Positions 38,447-47,812 of a DNA stretch of 64,000 bases are shown here, in pieces. The notes under the pieces were generated by a model that saw only the letters and a list, made by a program, of their open reading frames with translations, was not told the DNA's origin and made no database searches. Positions within the stretch are counted from its first letter, which is position 1. Each line of letters opens with the position of its first letter. The DNA comes from Ectocarpus siliculosus (taxonomy: Eukaryota; Sar; Phaeophyceae; Ectocarpales; Ectocarpaceae): assembly GCA_000310025.1 (NCBI GenBank), contig FN649748.1:1319345-1383344 (forward strand), in the 5' to 3' direction. Made by a program: the position numbers and the translations under genes.

Positions 38447-38707
38447 GAAGGTTTGTTCGTCGAAGCAGATAGAATAAACTGGTGTTTATTTTGTAACAGT
38501 CGAATTAGAATTTGGCTTCATTTTCTACCGGAAACCCAGGGTCACGGTGTTTGGAATTATTAGTCTATAGTTGGGGGTGTCATTCCGTGATCGAGTCCAC
38601 GCAGGGGCTGTAGCAAAGTCGGGTAACGTGTGACAGCTACAGAGCGCGTGAAGCAACGGAAGGACAGCAGCAGCCGCCTAACGCAGTAGCGGCGGCAGTT
38701 TAGAAAA
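38447..38707 (+). repeat. Split direct repeat A2
   Basis: Second copy of the left-terminal repeat, joined to B1 through AGG. The B1-A2 junction should recreate the sequence formed when the element's two ends meet in a circle. Confidence 0.9.
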
Positions 38708-38775
38708 TCCCGCCCTCCCATCCCTTTTCTTTCGAAGGTGGGGGCATAAGTTCGGGAATATTCGGTATCTAGTCA

Positions 38776-39013
38776 GGTGTTGTAGAATGGTGTGTACCAT
38801 TTGAGGACTTGGTCAGTTTTGGGACTCCTGCGTTTGCAGTCGTAGTCCCCCGGCTAGTATTTGTGGGGAGAGAGATGGATTTGTAAGAGTTGACGCCGGC
38901 CTTTGCAGCTAACGCGGCCGGAGAGACGATGAGCGTTTCGTGCGTCTCTCTCCCCAACACGTAGCCTAGAAACCGAAGAAATAATGAAGCAATTCGAAAG
39001 AAAACAAAATAAA
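38776..39013 (+). repeat. Split direct repeat B2 (right end of element)
   Basis: Matches B1. Host sequence resumes at GGTATGTCC. A 68-bp spacer (38708-38775) separates A2 from B2. Confidence 0.9.
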
Positions 39014-40409
39014 GGTATGTCCTATTGTCTGGGAACCGCTTGTCTGAACTATTCGAAAGTATGCTATTTCGAAAAAAGTGACTGTTGAAGTGTTTGTATC
39101 TGGCGGATCTGATGGGCGTACCACTGGGCACCGAGTGAGTAACGGTGCATTCTTGTGAAGAGAGCATTGGCGTCATTGTGTGCTGTCGTGTTGGACAGCA
39201 GTCGTGTACGCGTATTTATGCGCCGAGATGTAATTGAAATCTGAATCTTCCTGTATTCCAGAAGCCCAACCGATCTTTGTTGGATCTTAGATCCAAGGGA
39301 AACGGCCGTATTCCACGCAGCTTGCTGACAATCAACTCCACACCAACACCCACCCATGCGTTCATTCATTCACTTGTCTCTTCTACATCATCACCTCTAC
39401 AGGGCCACAGCAGTCCCTCCAGTTCGGGAAGGCAAGAGAAATCGGTGAGCATAATCCCGATTAGCAAGAAAGGTCGCGCCCCTCCGACATCGGTGCGCAC
39501 GCACTACGTGCCTAAAACTCGTATGTACTGCTGTGTAGTTCGTGCGTGCGGCATCTCGATGGGTCTCACTACATGACAGGATTGGTTTATGTAGCTACCC
39601 CGCTCAAGGCGCCATAGAGATCGTCACTCTACGCTGTTGAGTATGTCACGTTCAGGTTCATCCGGTCATGCGGCACATGTGACAAACCCAACAGCGTAGT
39701 GTATCGTGTACATACAGCGGGGAGACTGGGAAGATTTTTTGACTCATCTCCACTGTCCCTGTGATACCTTGTGCAATAATGTTCCGGTTTCTGTTTCTGT
39801 CTCTTGTTCGGAACACGTTTCGTTAGAAGTGCTATTATAGAAAGCACAACTACCTGTCGGGCAGTCCTCACGCGTGATACGCCCCACAAGAAATACCACA
39901 AAACTGGCACATTGTTCGGCGCAGCAACACTTTGGGGAACAACGCTTCTGTGTTGCACAATAGTATCTGAAAGTGTTCAAGAGCTCGAAATAAAGGATCG
40001 GACAAAAATAGTCCTTACGGGCCAGCCCAAGCCACGGAATTCAGACTTGACTACAACAAACATCATCATCCTGATGCTTGATTTCGGATTGCTTTCAAGA
40101 AACAGTGTGTTGGAAGTCGAGCAATCGTCACGGGAAGCGTATGCATAGACTACGACATAACACTACTGCAAGAGTACAGTTCCTCGTATGTCTAAGAGCC
40201 GATACGAACGACCCAAGCTGGGCCACCATGCACCGAGGCCGTCGGCTGTGGTTTCACGAAACGCGTCCATCCGTGTACTTACGAGGGAGCGTGTCTACGT
40301 TAAGGAAGCGCTGCTGTCCCATGCGCACCTTCCCAGGCTGCATCCACGGCGCTCGCATATATTTCTGTGTTTCTAACTGCTCCCACCCGACTAACACAGA
40401 CATTCCGAG
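39014..40409. repeat. 5' flank of array unit C (right of the insertion)
   Basis: Continues the unit C flank interrupted at 32500 and aligns in order with the sequence before copy B. The CGACTAACACAGACATTCCGAG leader just before the ATG is nearly shared with B (27285), so the proximal promoter is conserved between the two. Confidence 0.7.
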
Positions 40410-43400
40410 ATGAACAAGTCGGTCCTCTCGATGTGTGCCGGGCCGCTGCTGCTCGCTCTGGCTGCCAAGGCCGGCCCCAATGACGACTACAACTCGCCTG
40501 CCACGACCCCGTCGCCGACCACCGAGATCTACCCCGACTTGGGCGAATACTACGAGGCGGAGGTGACTCCGGAGCCGGTCGTGGACACCCCGGCGCCCTC
40601 ACCCGACATGGAGACCACGTCAGGGCCTACGGAGTACTACGTCGAGACGACGGAGGACGGAGACATGGAGAAGATGCCGATGTCGGACGGTGGGTCGGAG
40701 AAAGAGGAAGAGGAAGAAGAGGAACCGATCCCGATGGAGAACCCGGAGGACGGGATGTCCTGCTCCACATACGACGAGGATGTAAGACCCTTGTGGACAC
40801 GGGGCAGCTCAAGCTTGCTTTCCTCACGCTGCGGACTCACTCTCACGTGTTTTTTTCTAGTTTTGAAGACGTCAACACGCCAATCCTGTCGCTTCACATA
40901 CGAATGACCACGCCCACGATTTCGACAGCCTCAACCAACGATTGGAACCTTTCCTTCTTTTTCAAAACCTAAACCCTCAGGTGGATGTGGCCAATATCCT
41001 CCCCGAGACTTGCGAATGGAACACCTACATGTGCTGCTGGACCGGCCACGACGGGTCCGGGGGCATGTACGGCAACACCGATGTCTGCCGCGTGCTGGAC
41101 TACCCTGAGGAGGGCGACGTCCTCGAACTGCCCCGCGACGATGAAGGCCCTGTGTACTGGTGAGTTGGTGTCCCGAGATCACCTGAGATAGCATGTTGCT
41201 TAGTCGTTGTCCGTGCCCTGCAGCGCATTCGTTGAAGGCGTAGGAACATCGAACTATTTGGTCGTGACTGTTGACTAAGACACCGAAGCTTGATCGGGGC
41301 TCAGGTATCTAATGGTGCCGACCGCAAGCCGACCACGACGTGGCAATGGCGGCACCTCATTAACGTCGTTCTTCCCGACCTTTCGCCCGCCCGCCAACCC
41401 TCTCGTGCGCATGTAATTGTATCCGATCAATCACAGCCACGGCTTCGCCTGGGCGGACGGCGCGGACATCGACAGCCACATCCTCCCGCTGTACCACTAC
41501 GTGACGAACGTGAACCGCACCGACGACGGGGGGTACTACGGAAAGTGAGCTCATAGCACTAGCATAGGTTTTCGCGTTCGTCTCGCAGCGGTAACGGTAT
41601 GAACGCCACACGAAACAACGCATCATCTGGTACATACATTGGTATATTTGGCAAAACACCTGGGGCCTCCTAAGCGGAGAGATGACTCCTGTGCAGTGTG
41701 CGTACTATTGTTGCATTTTTCCAGCAGTGAGAACCTTCTGGTCGACAGATTGTTCGACGACGCCGGTTGTTTGGAGTGGCAATAATACTCGGCCCCCTTG
41801 TCTCACGGATGCCAATCTCCTTCGTTTCTCTGACCGCGTTAACCGCCTCGAAGTCTTGCAACGTCGACTTGCGCGTCTACTCGAGGTTGCCCGTCCCGTC
41901 CCAACGACCACCAAACCATCTTCACCCCCCACCTGTTCTGGCACTTGCAGCGTCGAGGGAGTGCCTTCGTGTGGATGTATCGAGGACATGCCGGTCGTGT
42001 CCGACGCGGCGTGCTCGAGGTGAGTTTCTTAGTTTTGCACCTCTTTCCACCCGTTTCGTTCGGCGACTCCTGGATAGAAAGTCGAACGACCCGACCTCGA
42101 GCATCTTCGCCACCACGGTGCACCTGTGGTGTGTTTCGAGTTTCGAGACGCTTCTCGTTGACCTTGATTTCATTTTCGTATTCGAACGCGTGCTCGTGAA
42201 GCAACCCAGAGGAAGGACCGTGCCTGCATGGGCCGCTGTGTTTGTGTTCCTGCCTTTCGTATGTCGCATTGTTGTAACTTGATGGGTTCAGACTACAGAG
42301 AGAGGTAGATGTTGGTGTCATCAGTTTCGTTTTTCTTTCTAGCAACATTGCACAGACCTTTGTTGTCTAAAAACGCCACATGAGCGTATGATCAAAGTTG
42401 CTTGTGCCCTCCCCCCTCCCGCTTCAATCCACATCTGAACCCCCCGACAACTCAGGTTCGGACGCGAAGGTATCGAGCCGTGCGGGGCCAACAGTCTTCG
42501 TTCCCACTACAAGAACAGGCTGGACGAGCCGAAGGGCGAGTTGGAATACAATCTCGTCAGAGAGTGCGACAACGAGGACGTGCCCGACTACGACTTCCGC
42601 ACCTGCAACCACAACACGTACATGTGCTGTTGGACGGAGAACGACGGTCAGGGGATGGCCGACAACACGGTGAGATGCAGTGTTGACCCTGCCTCTTCAA
42701 TCAACATGCTGGAGAGCGATGCCTCATTTCGAGACTGGTCCTTGTTTCTGTGCAAACAAATTATGTTGGTCGTCGCAAGCTCTGTGTTCTTTCGAACGCG
42801 CTTATATGGTTGCTGTCGCTAAGGCTATACCGCGAAACACCTGTCATGGCTAGAAAAAACGGTCATGCACGTGTTGAACGCTGTTTGCGTCAGGTCACCG
42901 TTAACAACCCTCGACCTTCTGTGGTTCTATTATTTACCCCAACGATGCAGGATGTGTGTCGAGTGATCGACTACCCGTCGATGGGCGAGACCACCGAGTA
43001 CCCCGGAGAGAGCGAGGGAGAGGTGCACTGCCACGGGTTTGTGTGGCCGGAGGACGCCACCGACAAGTACATCCACCTCCTGGCGCAGTTCGTGCAGCAC
43101 TTCGACCACAGGGACAGGCGGGGCTACTTCGGAAAGTGAGTCTGGCTTGAGTACCTATCCTGGCTCCCTTTTGCTTTCATGTTTGTTCCCGACCTTTTGT
43201 TCAATGTTGCATGGCACTCATTTTTCTCTTTTCTATCCTCACTTGCGTGAGCACCCCGGTTCCTTTTCCCCGTTCACCGATTCCCCCTGCCGTTCAGCAT
43301 CGAGGGTGCGCCCATGTGCGGCTGCATCGAGGAAATGCCACAGGTTTCCGAGGCCGACTGCACGACGTACGACAACGAGCCGGGCCGAGAGGGCAAGTTC

Positions 43401-43502
43401 ACGGCGTGCACCAAAAACGACCTTCGCACCCGTTACGAAGAGGAGTACCCTATGGGCGAGCTTGACAACCTTGTCGGAGAGTGCGACAACGAGGAGGCTT
43501 GA
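40410..43502 (+). CDS. Array copy C: secreted acidic Cys-rich protein with duplicated module, 7 exons
   Basis: Exons 40410-40781, 40981-41159, 41437-41544, 41951-42019, 42456-42669, 42951-43135 and 43298-43502 give 443 residues, with the same exon lengths as B. The signal peptide is the same as in B. Few coding differences from B are visible: the linker reads FRTCNHNTY where B has FRTCSHNTY, NRTDDGG where B has NRTDEGG, and the end is DNEEA where B has DNAEA. Introns are also near-identical to B, with small indels. All splice sites are GT-AG, and exon 2 uses the best donor of the family (GTGAGT). The 5' flank is interrupted 1.4 kb upstream by the DIRS-type element, so distal regulation could differ from B. 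Function unknown. Confidence 0.86.
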
Positions 43503-45483
43503 TGTTGAGCCGGCATGGTCCTGGCCGACTCCGTTTTCGCTTTTTTTTATCTCATCGACAGACGACCCTTCCTTTTTTGCTGTACGGCACGTAGATGACG
43601 GGGGACTCTTTTTTGCGGGAACCTTGAGGTACAACTATTCATTTTTACACCAGTCCCTTCCCCAGGTGGTACCGTTCGTTTCACCGTGTGCACGTATACT
43701 ATGATATACATTTAGGCTCCAATTGCTTCTTGACGCCAAGTATTTTATGTGTAGGCACGCTCGATGTGTTGGCGACCAAATCGTGATAGTTTGCTCGTGA
43801 AGTTTAGTTGATCGGCATTACGCGTCGATCGCACCGTGTTACAAACCGGACTCCCGGGGTTGGGGTGGGGATCAGGTTTGGAGATGCCAAGCCCGTCTTT
43901 GATTCCCGTCACGGGGTGCATTTGTTGGATTGGTTTTTGAAGCTCTTTAGTGTCGTTCCATCACGCATGTGTAATGTGTGCTGGACGCTGCTCCAACCGT
44001 CATTGAAGGCTTTCCTCTTGTTGCAGTTATTTGCTGCTTTTGTTTATTGGCTATGGAACAACTGCTTGGGCGATATTATTGGTGATTTTTTACTCTCGGG
44101 CCCGCTGGTCTACCTTCGATAGAGTTTCGCGATCGATTGTGGACTGATTAGGGGCTAACAAGATGCCCTTTTGTGTTGGGCTGTGGTAGTGAGCCGGCGC
44201 GGTGCAGCCGTGTTGTTCCTGCATTTCGGGTTTGTTGTGGATGGCGTGTGGTATCAGACTCCTTCACAGGTGATCTGTTAGACGTATGTTGATGTTGTTG
44301 AAACGCAAGGAAGCTTGGTCAAGAGAGATTCGACAGCGCAGGCTACTATTACCTTTCACCAGCTGATGGAGTTCTGTTGAAGACAAACCGCTCATCCACC
44401 TCTTGATCGATGTCGCCCTCGTTGGGCGGGCTTGGGTAGATCATGACGAATTCATTGCAGTGGCGGGCGGTCGTCCGCATACATCGAAAACCCTCGACGC
44501 GGGTAACTTCATCGTCTTTTTGAAACGAGGATGATGGTGTTCGCATCCAACGGAGCATCCATAATGTAACATGCAATGTACGAACCAGTTACACCACATG
44601 CTGTTCGCAAAAACAACTGAACAATTGAAAGATCCAACGGGGAATGAATGGCCATCCCGAAGCGCAGTCAATATTTTTTGTTCATTCGAGTGTTTTTTTT
44701 CGGGGACGGTGGTTCGCGCAAATCGCGCGATATCATTGTTCGGTTCATTTGAGATAAGGATTCTCCGCCATCCCCCATGTGGAAGAAACATTCACTGTAA
44801 AGGCTTGCAACACATCACCTTCGAACGGGTAGTTGAAGTCAATCAAATGGCATCCATACTCCATTTCGCAAGAAAAGGCCAACGACAACAGCGGACCGTA
44901 TGTACAACGTCTGAGATGGGTAGCTCACACCGTGACGTCCGAATGCCTGCATGCATACGTACAACAGCAACACCCAGCAGTGTGGGTTACCTGCGTGGCC
45001 TATTGTTCTTCGTGTTCTTACTTTCCCAAGAAACAGGGCTTCTTATTATCCTAGAAAACCGGGTAGAGTAGTCCATGACATCATCATTCTGATGCCTGAT
45101 TTCGGATTGGTTTCGAAACTGAGTGTGTTAAAAGGTGAGCGACCGTCATGGAAAAGCGTATGCATGTAAGAGCACGTAACCTCGTGTGTCCGAGAGCCAT
45201 CACAAACGATGGAAGCTGCGCCGCCGTGCACCGAGGCCGTCTGCGTCGTTTCACGAAACGCGTCCATCCGTGTACATGCGAGCAAGCGTGTCTACATAAA
45301 GGAAGCACTGCTGTCCCATGCGCACACCTTCCCAGGCTGCATCCGCGCGTGCACTTTTGTATGCCTTTCCAACGGCGAGCACAGAAACGCTTGCCGACAC
45401 CGTTGCAAACATTCATTCATTCATTCGTTGTTTCAATCGTTTTTCTAATGAAAGCTCTTCCCCGTCCCCACCCAACTACCCAG
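43503..45483. repeat. 3' flank of unit C and 5' flank of unit D
   Basis: Left part aligns with the 3' flanks of A and B. From about 45070 it aligns with the region before copy C (CTGATTTCGGATTG and GCGTATGCAT recur near 40080-40145). No gene supported. Confidence 0.65.
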
Positions 45484-47121
45484 ACACGATCCTGAAGAAG
45501 TTGTTGAGCAGACTGCCAACGTCGGCCCCAACTACGACTACAACTCGCCTGCCACGACCCCGGCCCCTACCACCGAAATCTACCCGAACTTGAGTGAATC
45601 CTACGAGGCGGAGGTGACTCCGGAGCCGGCCATGGGCACCCCGGCGCCCACACCCGACATTCAAACCACGTCCGGGCCTACGGAGTACTACGTCGAGACG
45701 ACGGAGGATGGAGACATGGAGAAGATGCCGATGTCGGACGATGGGTCGATGAGGAATCGACGCCGATGGAGAACCCGGAGGATGGGATGTCCTGCTCCAC
45801 ATACGACGAGAGACGTTAGAACGTCTGGACGCGGGGCATGTGATGCATACGAGTTGATTATATCTGTCGATGCGCCCAACCTTCCTTCCCTCGCGCTGCG
45901 GACTCACTTTGGCGTGTTTTGGAAGACATCAGCACGCCAATCCTGTCGCTTCACAAGAGAATGACCGAGTCCACGTTCTCCATTGCCACAACCAACGATT
46001 CCAACCTTTCCTTCCTTTTCAAAACCAAAACCTCAGGTGGATGTGGCCAATGTCCTCCCCGAGACTTGCGAATGGAACACCTACATGTGCTGCTGGACCG
46101 GCCACGACGGGTCCGAGGGCATGTACGGCAACACCGATGTCTGCCGCGTGCTGGACTACCCCGAGGAGGGCGACGTCCTCGAACTGCCCCGCGACGATGA
46201 AGGCCCTGTGTACTGGTGGGTTGGTGTCCCGAGATCACCTGTGATACCGTGATGTTGCTTAGTCGTTGTCCGTACCCTGTAGCACATTCGTTGAAGGCGT
46301 AGGGAAATGGAAGAAAAGGCGACACTTCACTCACGTCATTCTTCCCGAGGTGCACTGCCACAGGTTCGCGTGGCCGGAGGACGCCGCCGACAAGTACATC
46401 CACCTCCAGGCGCAGTTCGTGCAGCACTTCGACCACAGGGACAGGCGGGGCTACTTCGGAAAGTGAGTTGTCTCCCTGGTTTGGTTTGCGTGTCTAGGGT
46501 TCTGCCCATTCTCGTTCCCTGGGTTTGGCATGGGGTTGCTCAACTTTTTCGTTTCGCCTCGCACACAACTCCCTTTTCTCTTTTCTACCCTCACACATAT
46601 CCTTTTCCAGATACTTCACAGGCAGTGACATTGTCTGGCCGGGGCCTATATGTTTATTGTTGCTGTCTTTTGTGGTTGCGTTTGTGGTTATTCTTCTGGT
46701 TTGTTTTCCATTGCTATGATTTTTTGGCGTGTGCACCCTTTCTTGGGAAGTCGGTCTGTGACCAAGAAAGACGTCCACGCCGGTGGGGCCCGTGCGGATT
46801 TTGCAAGGTATTGAGCATAGACTGGGACGGCGTTTTTATGTGAAACGCAAGAATATGCGACAACGCCAAACGTTCTTGTCCTTTTCTCCCGTTGTTTGTG
46901 TTGCCCTACCGTTCGGCATCGAGGGTGCGCCCATGTGCGGCTGCATCGAAGAAGTGCCGCAGGTTTCCGAGGCCGACTGCACGACGTACGACAACGAGCC
47001 GGGCCGAGAGGGCAAGTTCACGGCGTGCACCACCAACAACCTTCGCACCCGTTACGAAGAGGAGTACCCCATCGGTGAGCTCAGCAACCTCGTCGGTGAG
47101 TGCGACAACGCGGAGGCTTGA
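45484..47121 (+). pseudogene. Array copy D: broken copy of the secreted Cys-rich gene
   Basis: Homology to exon 1 starts near 45516 (GGCCCCAACTACGACTACAA) without the start codon or signal peptide. A deletion in the Glu-rich stretch near 45755 shifts the frame, and the exon 1 donor region is altered (ACGAGAGACGTTAG). Exon 2 (46037-46215) is intact. Intron 2 then runs directly into the middle of exon 6 (about 46347-46462), so exons 3, 4, 5 and the first part of 6 are gone. The last exon (46917-47121) is complete, but its acceptor AG has become GG (GTTCGG|CATCGAGG, against GTTCAG in A-C). It is a decayed, internally deleted copy, unlikely to make a secreted protein. Confidence 0.85.
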
Positions 47122-47704
47122 TTTTGACACCGGCATGGCCTTGGCCTGCTCTTTGGCTTAACCACGAGATAGATATGGCGGGGGTTGATGGTTTTTGCGA
47201 TCACAACGACAGGCACTACTACCCTAGCTGCCGATCGGAGTAGGAGCTCCAGGGCTCCCATTGCGAGAACCTCGAGGCGCAAGTTTCCATTTTTACATTA
47301 GTCCCCTCCCCAAGGTTGTGGATTAATTCGCTTCCTCTTTACGTACAGCGCTAGTATGTGCTATTTTTTCGCCCCAAACTGCATGTGACGCAAAAGGGTA
47401 CACGAGCGGGCCCGAGAGTGAAAGGCAGTTCCGTATGTATTCATTTTGAAAAAGTAAAGCAGCATTTGTAGTATGAACACTTCAACAGGGGAGGGTTGAC
47501 GTCACGACTTGTTGGTGGCCAGGTCTTGCACTGTTCGCTCGCCAAGTTCAGATGATGCCCACCAGCAATTGATTCGCACCGTGTTGGGAATCGGACTCCC
47601 GTGTAGTCTGGGGTAGGGGCGACAAGGATCAGTTTTTTATTTGGATGCGAGCTTTTTCCTTGATTGCCGCTTAGTGGGTGTCATACTGTAGTTTTTTGTC
47701 ACAG
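47122..47704. repeat. 3' flank of copy D
   Basis: Diverged match to the 3' flank of C (CGCACCGTGTT...CGGACTCCCG). No gene. It joins abruptly to an exon 3 fragment. Confidence 0.55.
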
Positions 47705-47812
47705 CCACGGCTTCGCCTGGGCAGACGGCGCGGACATCGACAGCCACATCCTCCCCCTATACCACTACGTGACGAACGTGAACCGTACCGACGAAGGGGG
47801 GTACTACGGAAA
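47705..47812 (+). pseudogene. Orphan exon 3 of the Cys-rich family (fragment E)
   Basis: A perfect 108-bp exon 3 with acceptor (CACAG) and donor (GTGAGC), reading HGFAWADGADIDSHILPLY, NRTDEGGYYG. The start of intron 3 (CTCATAGCACT) follows. No exons 1-2 precede it and none follow. It is either a remnant of a fifth unit or the piece missing from D. Confidence 0.85.

Larger units (their letters stand above)
32501..39013 (+). mobile_element. DIRS-order retroelement (PAT/Ngaro-like) with split direct repeats, defective
   Basis: The layout is A1 (32501-32761), interior, B1 (38207-38444), A2 (38447-38707), B2 (38776-39013). A1 and A2 are 261 bp, B1 and B2 are 238 bp, and I see no mismatch within either pair. 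The A1 ... B1-A2-B2 arrangement is the split-direct-repeat signature of PAT/Ngaro elements, which integrate through a tyrosine recombinase and make no target duplication. AGG precedes or spans all three junctions (left end, B1/A2, right end). The interior holds a decayed gag with a CCCH-like finger and a frameshifted tyrosine recombinase. No reverse transcriptase or RNase H is visible, and gag directly precedes the recombinase where RT would normally sit. It splits the 5' flank of unit C. Confidence 0.85.
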
